In this document: positions 46,375-57,200 of the stretch, piece by piece
Position numbering within the stretch: position 1 is the stretch's first letter
Layout: each line of letters begins with the position of its first letter
DNA from: Yamagishiella unicocca
Lineage: Eukaryota; Chlorophyta; Chlorophyceae; Chlamydomonadales; Volvocaceae
Reading direction: 5' to 3'
NCBI GenBank assembly: GCA_003116995.1
Contig: BDSL01000080.1
Location: forward strand, 434,001 to 498,000
Length of the DNA: 64,000 nt
Notes under the pieces: generated by a model
The model's input: the letters and a program-made list of their open reading frames with translations, nothing else
The model's database searches: none
What the model was told of the DNA's origin: nothing
Made by a program: the position numbers and the translations under genes

Positions 46375-49300
46375 TCACGCTCCAGGGGGGCCTGCTCGGC
46401 CCAGCAGCTGGGGGCCCATGCGCTCCAGATCCACCAGGAAGTCAAACTCGCCCCGCCACAAAAAACCGATGGATCCATCGTCGTACACCCATAGCCGTCC
46501 CTCGATCCACGACGGGTTGCGGAAGTTCGGCCCCGCCACCCGGCCCTGCCCCTTGAACACGGCCACCACCCGCGATAGCTGCGGCCGCTGCCGCTGCTCC
46601 GGCTGCCCCGGCTGCTGCTGCTGCTGCGGCGGCGGTGGCCCCAGGACCTCCCACAGGTCCACAGGGTCTGCTGCGGCCGCCGCCGCCGCCACCGCCTCCA
46701 GCTGGGCCTGATTCGGCGCCTGGACCCCCTGCACCCCGCCAACCAGTCCCGCCAGCCCGGCCGCCGCCGCCGCCGCCGGCATCGCCCACAAGGGCATCAC
46801 CAAAACACCGGGCAGCGTCCGCCGCGGCGCTGCCGCCGGCTCCGCCGCCGCCGCGGCGGCCGCCGCCGCCGCCGCCAGCGCCCTCGCGGGGTCGGCGGTG
46901 TAGAGCGCCCGGTTGGTTATGAGCTCCACCTCGCAGAGTGGCCAGGGCTGAGGGAGCGGCTCGGCGTCCGCCCAGAAGGTGGTCTGGCCGGCGGGCACGT
47001 TGGGGTCGCCGGTGACCTTGCTGGCCACGATGCGGCTGCGCGCGCCCGTGCCCTCGTACGCCAGGGAGATGACTTCCAGACCATGTGGGCCGTACATTCC
47101 TGGTACGGCACGGCGCGGCAAGTACGGCACGTTGGGCGGGGCCCCCCGATGTCGCAGACCCCGCGTCGCAGCAAAACAGCCCGGTTGCCAATCGCCCGAC
47201 GGTTCTGAAGACTTTGACACTCCCTCCTCTTCCTCCTCCTCCTCCGCCGCCGCGAGCCCCCGTCCCAGACGCAACGACCAACCAACGGCCCCTGGAGCCA
47301 TGTGGTCCCGCCCAGCCCCGCCCCTCACCAGCGCAAGCTTCCACCAGTTTAGGACCTCCGGCTTCCCCGCCCGCCCAACCGCTCTTTGCACCTCATGCGC
47401 CCAACACGCGACTCCTCGCCACGCGCGCCAAAGCGCCGCGCTGCACCCACCGGTGGGTTTTCCTTCGCCCACGGGCTTTTCTCGCAACCCACCGGTGGGT
47501 GGGTGGAGCAACCCTTGCAACCCACCCACCTACCCGTCCATATGCCACTGAAGGGGCGCTGTCGGCTGGGGGCGGCCACCCGCAATCGCACCAGGTGCTG
47601 CAGGATCTTGGCTTGCCGTGACCCGCCAACAGACCCGCCGGTGCCGGGACCACCACCGCCGCCGCAGTTGCCCCGGTTGCGATTCTTGCGCCCCCCCGAC
47701 CTTTGGGAAGGAGGGCCGGGGGCCAAGGCGAGGCGGCGAAGTTAGGCGTCCAAACTGTGTTCGAGGCGCCTCCCAGACGACTCAGCCGCGCCTGGAAGGA
47801 CAGTTCCGCACCGCGCATAGCCACACCCACGGGACTGACCACTTGCACGCCAACATACACAGGAACTCTTCAGTCCGCCTGGCTGGGGCTCAAAGGAGGC
47901 GAAAGTCCACGCTACCCGGCACCCGCTCGCCCGCCGTCTGGCTACCCACCTGGTGGCCGCCACGCTTGCTTCCATGAAGCGCAGCACCTCGTATCCGAAC
48001 GAGCGAGGCGGACTGGCGCCCAGAAGCTCCCCCCCCCCGCCGGAACCTGGCGATAGGAATGGGAACCCACGGAGCCACGGTCACGACGACCCACGGGTCA
48101 TCGACAACATACAACCGCTCCACCCGGCTGCCTCGGGTTCGTTTGATCCGAGGACCCCCGCAGCAGGGTTCCATGGCTCCAACCCCAGCCCGCCGTAATC
48201 TGCTGCCATCATGAAGATCCGCTCCGAGACCTCAGAAACGAGGCCCCCAAAACCCTAAAACCCCGCCTGAGGTCCTCGTGCCACCCTTCCCGCCCCCTCC
48301 CGCCTTTTCTGAACCGCAAAAAATCCAAAAACAAAAAAGAACCGCAGAACGGCCCTTCCCCTCCCTTCGACTGGCCCAAGCACGTGCAGCCCTAGTCGCG
48401 GCTTCCTCCCCGGCCTGCCCACCCACCCGTCGCGACTGCCGCCGCTGCCAGTGCTGCTGCGGAGGGGCCCCTGGCGCCCGCCCCGCCTGCGGCCGCGCCT
48501 CCGTGGCGTGGGTCCCTCCGCCAGGGCATGTCCTTCAGCACCGCCAGGGACTGAGCGGGCGGGGCCAGCCGGGGTCGGAGGGGCAGTCGGGGTCGGAGGG
48601 GCAGTCGGGGTCGGAGGGGCAGTCGGGGGGGAGGGGCAGTCGGGGGAGGAGGGGCAGGGGGCAACCGGATCGGAGGAGGAGGGCAACGCGGCTGGAATGC
48701 TGGATTGGGAGGCCGATGGAGTAAGAAGAGAACCCTCGGACAGCGGGAGGACGGGAGGGGTCCGGGCCCATGGACCAGGGGGCGGCGGTGTGCAAGGTGG
48801 CGGTGTGCAAGGTGGCGGTGCGTAAGGTGGCGGTGTGCAAAGTGGCGGTGTGCAAGGTGGCGGTGGCCCTGGGGCCCCAAGGCTCCCTTCGGGGCCCACT
48901 TCTCCGGCTTCTCACTGCCCCGGCGCGCGCCCATCTTCCCTTCACACGCGTGCTCGGCTTCCCTCCACCAATCACCAACCGCCAACTGCCCGCGAGCCGC
49001 CCTTGACACCATACGGAAAATCCCAACCCCATCCCCGACCCCAACCCCAAACCCAACCCACCTCATCCACGTCCACCAGCTGCAGCGACAGCCCCGGAAA
49101 GGCGGCTCCCACGCGGGCGGTCGTCTCCTCCACCACCACCGCCTGTCCCTCGCGGGCCTCCCCCGCCCGCAACGCCACCACCTCCAGGTGGGCTTTACCG
49201 CCAGCGGCCCAGCCCACTCGGAACAGCGAGCCCAGGGGAGCGTCACCCGCGCCGCGCCACAGCCCGACGAGCGGCTGGAGGCGCCGCAGTTTGGCGAAGA

Positions 49301-49840
49301 CGGATCTATGTGTGGGGAGGGGGGCGATCGCAGGTCCCCGGGGGGCGCTATGAGATGGCGTTGGAGCTATGCGTGGCTATGGCGGGGCATCCAGAGGGCG
49401 AGTGTGCTGTATCAGTAGCTTGAAACAGCGGCAGCAGCACAGGAATGACACTTGGGTGCGTCAGCGTCTGTCGGGGCTCGTTCGGCGCACCGGTATGTGG
49501 TGGGCGGCTTGTCGTCCTCCTCGTCGTCGTCAGCATCGGCAGCCGCGGGTCTGGAGGACGAGGGTACTGCTATGGCGCTGGTGCTGGTGCTTGGACTGGT
49601 GTGCAACCAGTGAAGAGGATTGGTTTGGGACGACCACATGGCCACGCACAGCGGTTGCCACACGCGCGCATCGTCGGCGCAAACCGTTGCGAGGCGTTTG
49701 CATGTAAGAGCAGCGGAAGCAATTTCGCGAGGCTTCAGACGAAGCAGTATGCGAGCTGTGAGGTCGTCGCTGAGCTCCACAAGCGACGCGGAAGTTGGAC
49801 TTGATGCCACACACCCCGCAACATCGCTTATTGACGCCAT
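46375..49840 (-). CDS. FBXO31-type F-box protein (SCF ubiquitin-ligase adaptor)
   Basis: Substrate adaptor of an SCF ubiquitin ligase; FBXO31 in animals targets cyclin D1 and C-terminally amidated proteins. Exon 1 (49840-49491) holds the F-box at about residues 19-55 (LVELSDDLTARILLRLKP, WQPLCVAMW). Exon 2 (49305-49062) joins in phase 2 and reads YRSVFAKLRRLQPLVGLWRG, then LFRVGWAAGGKAHLEVVAL: the start of the FBXO31 substrate domain (PF12014). The last exon (from about 47.1 kb to the TGA at 46375) reads PGMYGPHGLEVISLAYEG, KVTGDPNVPAGQTTF and, after a long Ala/Pro/Gln insertion, KGQGRVAGPNFRNPSWIEGR with FLWRGEFDFLVDL. Middle exons between 48.25 and 47.4 kb are unresolved: coding-like pieces (VERLYVVDDPWVVVTVAPWV; SFGYEVLRFMEASVAAT) lie in different frames either side of a ten-G run. 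Confidence 0.85.
48571..48660. repeat. 18-bp minisatellite in the F-box gene
   Basis: About five copies of GGGGTCGGAGGGGCAGTC, the last ones degenerate; probably intronic. Confidence 0.85.
48784..48862. repeat. 15-bp minisatellite in the F-box gene
   Basis: About five copies of GGCGGTGTGCAAGGT with single-base variants; probably intronic. Confidence 0.85.
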
Positions 49841-50109
49841 ATGTCTTACTATGAAACGGAATGTGGGACGTTCCTGAAGTATGTGTGGTTAGTTATTCGC
49901 TAGGGCTCAAAATGTTCACCGTACAGGCAAGCAATGGCTTATGCATAGTTCGCTCAGGGTCTGTTCGACAGCGCGACAGCCCGTATTACACGACAGGCTA
50001 TTAAATTAGCAATTGTTCCACTGCTCTTATCATCGCAAAGGCGCATTCATAGGGCCGACCGACAACTGCGGAACCCGACGACCCAGATCACTCCTAGTAC
50101 GATCCAGCC
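49841..50109. promoter_or_regulatory. Shared intergenic region of divergent F-box gene and MPDU1
   Basis: Only 269 bp between the two start codons, so the 5' UTRs and promoters overlap in this stretch. Confidence 0.45.
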
Positions 50110-53026
50110 ATGGCGGACCTGATCAACACCACCAAGGTGGTGTTGGCGCACGTACTGGAGACCAGGTCGCTGCCCGACGCGGGCCTTCTCAAGCTGCTGA
50201 TCAGCCAGGTCGGTCCATGGCATCCGAAGCTGCAACAGAATTATACCAATTCACAGAGGCTTCAAAATCTACGCTCGGGCATAGGGCACTTTCGCTGTAC
50301 CACACGCCTCCCGCTAAACCCAACATCCCCAGTACCGCGCTGCTGACGCCCACCCACACACCGCGCACCCCCTCTAAACCAACCCCACCCCACCCATACC
50401 ACCCCACGCAATACGACTACGCCAATTGACAACCGCAACGACGCCCCTGTCGCGCCTTAGTATGCTTTGCACCTCCGCACTCCCGCCCCGCGCCACTGAA
50501 CACATCGCCCTGCTGGCGCCCATTGGGCCCTTGACGCACGCAACGTCGAGCCCCGCCTCTCTCTCTCACCCCACGCCGTCGTACCCTTCCCTCGCTCGCA
50601 GCTCCTCGGGTATGCAATCCTGGCGGGCGCCTGCGTCACCAAGCTGCCGCAGGTGGGTCCAGGGAGGAGGGATCGCGCGGGACGGTGTGGGAGGCATCGG
50701 GAGTACCGTAAATCGATGTTGACCGGGATAGCGAAGGGCTGCGGGAGCGGGGCTTCACAGACTCGACTCGGACTTCGGATTAGCCGCCGGTCCTCCCCTG
50801 CCTTCGCCTCTTTGGGGACGTCCTTCGGCCCACGACACCCATGACGGGCAGCAGCCGTCGCTGCCGCCTCGGTTAAGACCTCCAAAGGCGCTGCTCCCTC
50901 CCCCGCTTACGCCGCCCTCCGCCCACCTTCCTCTCTCCCCCACCACCTCCTCACGGACCAGATCCTGATCATCAAGCAGGCCGGAAGCGCAGAGGGACTG
51001 AGCACGGAAATGTTCGAAATAGAAACCTACACCCTGCTGATTTCGGGGCTGTACGGCTACACGCGGCAACTGCCGTTCAACGCGTACGGCGAGTCGCTCA
51101 TCCTTGCCGTACAGAATATCGTGATCCTGGCGCTGGTGTACGGCTATAGTCGTACTCCCGTCCTGCGGCGGGCCGCCGTCATGGGCGCCTACGTGGCGCT
51201 GGTGGTTGGGGTGATACAAGGTGAGGTCTGGCGCGGGAGGAGTTGTGGGGCGGCGCCTTGATTGCCTGTTTAAGCCCATTGCCCGCCGCCGCAGCTGCCG
51301 TCGCTGCCGTCTTCGCAGACTGCGCCGCAGCACTGCTCGTCGATTGCTACTCGGTTCCGCTACCGCCAGCCTGCTCATGGTTCTGTCGGCTGGCCTTCGT
51401 TGTGCTGTGTATCACCAGCGTATACCACCACCCCCGCCCCACGGTTTTCCTCTCTTACCCCCTCCCCCTCAGGCTACATTCCCACCGAGTCCATGAACAC
51501 CTTCGCCGAGGCCAACACCGTGGTGGTTATGTTGTCGCGACTACCTCAGGCAAGGGAGCCGCGGGGGGGGCGGGGCGGGGGGTCAGGCACTAGGGGAGAT
51601 CGACGGACTGAGGGCCCCCCAGCAGCAAATGGGAGAGTACGGCGCCAGCCGGGGAGACGAGTGCCTTGCGGGCGGGGGGGAGAAGGCACAGGGAGTGGGA
51701 GCTGGGCGGAGTAAGAAGGCGGGAGGGGTGCCGCGGCGTGGGTGGGTCGGCATGAAAACCGGTTACACGACATGGATGGATAGCTGGCGCATTATCTTCC
51801 AGCTCCTAGTTGTGGGCGCATGCTGGAGCACTTGGATTGACTACTTAGAAAGCTGTGGAGGCGGCCCGGTAACGTGCGACGCGTAAGCGGAGAAGGGAGA
51901 ACGGCGTGAGGGAGGGGTTTGCCGGCTGGGAGCTGCCGCCTCCTGTCGGGCGCGGCAACCATATCGGTATCACACAGCACTGAGGCTCCTTGTCTGAGGT
52001 GTACTTGGCCGGGGGGGCATGCGAGGAAAGCCATGGGTCGGCACTGAACAGTAAGGCTTTCCTGATTAGGAAAATGTTTGGTACGCACGTTTGGGGAAGC
52101 ACGCCAGGGGAGGTGGCACAACTGGGGTACGACATTGGGTGTGTTTGGCGGCCGCGCCTGCAAACCACCTGCTGTGCCGCCGTGGCCCCCCGCCGTACGA
52201 CGCCCGGCTGCCGTACCGTCGTACTCTAGGTGTTTAAGAACTTCGCCTCGGGCTCCACGGGCACCCTCTCCGGCATCACTGCGGCCATCAACGTGGTGGG
52301 CTGTGTGGTGCGGCTGTTCACCACCGGCCAGGCGGGGGGCGGGGCGGCCATGATGCGAGGATACGTCGTCAGTGAGTGGCGGCCAGGCGGGGGGCGGGGC
52401 GGGGCGGCCGCGGGGGAGTGGCGGGGGACCCAGTCGCGGGGGAGTGGGGAAGTCCGGCCCGGGGGAGGGGGGGGGGGTTGAGAGGGAGGGCGGAGGTCAA
52501 GGCGGGGTTCGGGGCAGCAGGAGGGCGGCAGCGGTGCAGCAGGCCCATGGTGCCTCCGGCAGTTCCCTGCTGCCTCGGGCGTCCGGGTGTCACGTGTGAA
52601 CCCCTCTCCGTCTTGGGCACCTGGCGGGTGGGGGCTCTGCGCCACCTCAGCAGCTGGCCCTTGTCGTACTCTTGCGCACACGCAACAACGCAGCTTGGGG
52701 GCCCAAACGCCGGTGGGCACATACCGTGACACCCGGTCTCTTTCGGACCTCCCTCTTGTTGTCATTACAGTCCCTTCCTTTGATAGTCGTCTCCTCGAAC
52801 CCTTGGTCCTCCTCTCCTTCCCACTTCACCGCTCCGAAACCGCCGGCATTCCCTGGTTTACATTTCCCCGCTCGTCCGCACCCCAATAGGTCTCATCATC
52901 AACGCCACGCTGGTGGTACAGATCGTACTGTACCGCAAGAAGACCTCAGCAGTTCTTAAGGCGCAACGGGACAAGGCCGCGGCGGAGAAGAAGCGTCAGG
53001 GCGGAGAGTCCAGGAAGGGGAAGTAA
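50110..53026 (+). CDS. MPDU1: MPDU1 (mannose-P-dolichol utilisation defect 1), PQ-loop ER membrane protein
   Basis: ER membrane protein required for use of dolichol-P-mannose and dolichol-P-glucose in N-glycan, GPI-anchor and mannosyl pathways (Lec35). Six exons: 50110-50208, 50602-50652, 50962-51220, 51473-51549, 52230-52371 and 52890-53026; 765 nt, 254 aa (human 247). Two PQ-loops are visible: ACVTKLPQILIIKQAGSAEG and MLSRLPQVFKNFASGSTG. Seven hydrophobic segments fit the SWEET/PQ-loop fold. Other conserved stretches are FPF-like LPFNAYGESLILAVQNI, GTLSGITAAINVVGCVVRLF and LIINATLVVQIVLYRKK. The C-terminus is very basic (AAAEKKRQGGESRKGK), compatible with ER retention. Intron 4 (51550-52229) starts with GC instead of GT. 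Intron 4 also holds a copy of the dispersed repeat. Confidence 0.95.
51751..51835 (+). repeat. Dispersed intronic repeat, copy 2
   Basis: In MPDU1 intron 4. It shares ACACGACATGG...GATAGCTGGCGCA and TTGTGGGCGCATGCTGGAGC with the other copies; the most diverged of the three. Confidence 0.65.
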
Positions 53027-53312
53027 AGCAGGCTGGGGGCCAGCAGGCAGCGGCAGCTGCGTCACCGAGGTCGCGGTGGCGAGGAAGATGCCTCTGCCGT
53101 AGGGCTCCTTTCCAAAGGCCAAGGCCCAAGCAATGCTGTGGAGGTGTTTGGATCGGAGGTGGCACGCGGTGTGGCTGGCTGCCAGTGCTGTCCGAGGTTG
53201 GGTCGGGGGCGCGCAGCGCGCCGTGTATTGTAGTGCCGGGCTGTGCGGCTGGAACATTGCGGGGGCTGTTCGGGGGGTCACAAGGGTTGGGTCCCTCAGG
53301 ACGATAGCTTTG

Positions 53313-53317
53313 TGTAA
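53313..53317 (+). terminator. Candidate TGTAA polyadenylation signal of MPDU1
   Basis: TGTAA 287 bp after the MPDU1 stop codon. Confidence 0.45.
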
Positions 53318-54092
53318 GGTTGACGTTTGCGCAGCTACCGGACCGGAGTTATTGTCGTACCTTTGTGTCCGCCTCCGCCCCTCAGAGCAGCTGCACACGG
53401 AGCCGCATCGCGGGGCAAGGGACACAAGGCGACACGCCAGCACGTGCTCGCGCAGCGCCGTACCACTCTGCCGCCTAAAACCCTGCCCCCCTCGTAGAAG
53501 TACCCTACAAGGCGCACTGTCCTGGGTCGCCTCCCATGCCCAGGTCCATTAGCACACGCTCCGGGAGTTTACCCTCGTGGAGGTCCCGACACGGAGCCGT
53601 TCGGGGAGTGCGCACTCGTCTGCCCAAGGTCCTGGGCGCCCTAGTTGGCGCTCTCCAGGCTCTCCGATTGCATAAGTGGTGTGTTAAACTGTTAATGCTG
53701 CCAACTCCCCGGCTAAGTACTACCGTACATGCACCCCCCTACCGCCGCAGCTGCCACCACAACGCCCCCACCCTATCCACCGGCTCAGCCCCGGCTGGCA
53801 CAGAAACAGGAACATGCAACCCTGTGCCGCTCCCCAGCCATGACCATGCCGTGCCGGTCATCAAGCGCACCGGGGACAGGGGAGCGCGGCCACCTCCGCG
53901 ACCCCTCGACGCGGCTGGCCCACCGCTGCCGCTCCTCTGATGCTGCCCCATGCGGACCTGGAGGCGGCGTTTTAACCCCCCCCCTGGAGCAAGCGATCGC
54001 TCATGACGCAACGCCGCCATCTGCCCACACCGCCCTCATTCCTAGCTCCCACCGTGGGTCACCAAAAGTGGGAACCACCAAGTCCCCACTGG

Positions 54093-54097
54093 TTACA
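54093..54097 (-). terminator. Candidate TGTAA polyadenylation signal of the YIPF gene
   Basis: TGTAA on the minus strand about 106 bp after the YIPF stop codon; the best-placed such signal in the window. Confidence 0.5.
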
Positions 54098-54202
54098 ATT
54101 TTAGGTAATGCCTTGCCGGCCTGGCCGCTGCCGGCCCCTATTGAGTTGCGCGCAGGGTAGGGCTGGCACCGGGGGCCGGCCTCGCTAGCTCGGTCAGCCC
54201 TG

Positions 54203-57200
54203 CTAGTATGAGAAGAAGTACAGCTTGAGGCCCAGGCCCAGGCCAATGTGCGCCAATACGATGAGCAGCAGCACGATTGTCGCTCTGAAGGGGGGTCAGC
54301 GGGGAAACCCGGTGTGTGTATGTGTGCGCGTGTGTGTGAGGGGGGTTGAGAGGAAATCCGTTGCGGGGTGGGGGGGGGGCGCGGCGGCAGAAGGGGTACG
54401 CGCGGGTGTCTTGTGTCCGGATGAGGGTAGGGTGGGGACAGGGCGGACAACGGCACCCGGCACGACAACACGGTCAAACACCCCACGACAGCGTCGGCCC
54501 GCTTCCCTTCCCTGGCCTCCCTCCCGCCCTTGGCCCTTCCCTGGCCTCCCTCCCGCCCTTGGCCCTTCCCTGGCCTCCCTCCCGCCCTTCCCGACGCACC
54601 TTGCCGGCGCCGCGCTGTATATCGTGGCCCTGAAGTTCATGAACAGGAAGCCCGCCGACAGCGCCGTGGCGACCATCACCAGCACCCAGCGCAGCCAGTC
54701 GATGGGCACCACGCAGGCGACGGAGACGGGCACGAAGATGGTCAGGGAGTAGCCTGGTGACGTGTTGGGTCGGCGCAGGGAGGGTGAGCGCGGGTGGGGT
54801 TGGGACGGCGCCGTTAGTCAGCGGCGAGCGAAGCGAGCCGAGAGACGGCTTTTGGAGGTGCTGCAGCAACAGCCCTGATGGGAGCCGCAACTCGGCAGAG
54901 GGGTGCTAGGGCCACGAGGGGGGCGGGGGCTTCTATCTGAAATGCGAGCGGCAGGGGCCGAGGGCCCTTCGCCTACACGCCTCGGCTGGGTGTGTCGAGA
55001 AAGGACGGGGGATTTGATAAGAGAATCCGCGAATCCACGGCCGATAAACCGAGGGCGGTGAAGCACACACGAGGGGAGGACACACACGTGCAGCGGTCTG
55101 CGTGGGTGGCCACGGGTCTGGCGGGCACGGACCCGACCCGGTGTCCCTCCTCCTCACCGTAGATGCACAGCACGTTGACCAGCTTGAGCTCCCCCTTGAA
55201 CCACTTGACGACGAAGAACAGCAACAGGCCAATGATGAAGACGTAGCCGTAGAAGATGGCCGCTGAGGTGGCCAACTACGGGGGGCGGAGTGGCGAGGAA
55301 GGCCACGGAGCCGACGCAGGAGGAAGAGGGACAAGCAGTCGGTCGGGCGGGAGAGAGGGGGCGAGAAGGGGAGACGATGCCGGTGCTGCGCGACGCGGCA
55401 TGGCGTTAGCGGGAAACTCGCAAACACGCGAAGACACGCCCTCCTGCCCGCGTCCCTGCAGCAGCAGTGTTGCTCCACCCACCCCGCTACCGTCCACGCA
55501 CCGATGCTCGTTCCGACCACACACCCGCACCCCGCGGGTCCGCCCCTCCCTCCCCTGGCACTCACCGCCGCACCCACCCACCTCCCGACCCGTGGGTATA
55601 ATATACCTACACACACACCCGCTCACTTTTGTATAGTCCGTGAACCACTGCGTCTCCGCCATGTCGCTTGCCGCCAGCAGCAGGCGCCCCAGGGTGCCGC
55701 TGTCCATTTGGAGCGCCACCGGCGTAGCAGGCGGTGGAGGAGGTGGAGACATGGAGTTCTTCTCCTTGCGCCACTCGATGTAGTTCGCGAAGTTGCCAGC
55801 GACCGCCGTGATGAAGATGAGGGTGGTGGCTGCCCAGAAGGGACCGTACCTGGGTGCCGGGGCAGGGACCGGGGGGGCGCAGTGACAGGGACCCGGGGCC
55901 GAGCCGTGGCAAGACCACATGAGAGACAGGACAGGTCATTCCGAGGAACCGCCAGCAGGGCGCCAGCACAACCGCTGCGAGCGGATCTGGACCAGGGAGC
56001 GGATCTGGACCAGGGAGCGGATCTGGACCAGGGAGCGGATAGATTCCATTCCGGCAGCCCTCTTCCCATGGGCCGCCCCGCTCGCCCCCCCAGCTTTAGT
56101 GTCCTGTTTGGGGGCTGGGACTCGGGCCTCGCCCTTGGCCACCCCACCAAGTTCGTCCCGGCATGCGCACCGGAAACAGACGTGCCAGACCTATCGTGAC
56201 CTAGCCTTTCAGGTACTTTGCCCTTCGTTTGGTATGACCAAACCCGACCGCTGGTCCCCGTCCGCCCGTCCCGCAGCTCCCCTCCCCTCCGCGGCACGGC
56301 ACTCACAGGTCCGGGTTCTTCATGGTGACCTCCATGAAGTTGGGCCGGAACACCCCGATCAGGGAGTTGCCCACGCGCCAAAGCACGTCCTGCGGAGAGA
56401 GACATCGATCCAGGAGAATGAGGCGGCGGGACGGTGGTGTGGTGGGGGCGAGGTGGGGTGAGAGGGGTTCGGGGACACGCTCCACCAGTCCCGCCCTGCC
56501 CCCCCCCCCCCGACGCCAACAGTTCCAGTGCTCCAGCATGCGCCCACAAAATTGGTGTCCGACGACCGTGCGCCAACTATCCTGTCCCGTTGCGTAATAC
56601 GGTTTTTATACAACCCCCCGACGCCAACCCCCACCGGCCGCCCACCTTGGTGTCCACGTCGAAGTACTCCCGGTAGCGGCGCACGTTGTAAAAGGGGTAC
56701 TTGGTGTGGTCGTCCTTGGGGCCGCCGGCCGCTGGGTCCTGCGGGTTGAGCGGCTGCGAGAAGCTGGCGGCAGCACCCCCGGGTGCCGAGGAGCTTGCGG
56801 GGTCGTCGGAGCGGCCGGGACCCATCACTGCGGGTGCGAGGGGCAGGGCCGGGACAGTGCAGGGAAGCAGGAGGGGGTATAATATCCGCGAATCCACGGC
56901 CGATAAACCGAAGGGCGATAAAGATGGTGGTTCCAGGAACAAGAAGGGGGTGGACGGGCGAGGTTAAGACAGTGCGGTGGCGGGGGATGGACGGGTATGA
57001 TGGAAGGGCAAGGGCAGGGCCGCGGCTCGTCCAGGGCGGGGCAGGCAGTGCGTGGATTGAAGGGGGGGTCTGGTGCTGGCTGAAGGCGGCCTGTGCGGCC
57101 GCGTACCCTAGGGCTGCAATCTCCAGTGCCGTACTGGTCGGAAGGAAGGTCCGCGGCGAGGCGCCGGCCACCGCCCATGCCTGGCAGGGGCCTGATGGGC

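Larger units (their letters stand above)
53027..54202. other. Convergent 3' region of MPDU1 and YIPF gene
   Basis: No gene recognised. Contains candidate poly(A) signals for both flanking genes. Confidence 0.5.

Noticed and set aside
46442..47344. 300-codon frame overlapping the F-box gene
   Set aside because: Shadow frame of the GC-rich coding exon; Gly/Arg/Ala-rich with no domain, while the other frame carries the FBXO31 motifs.
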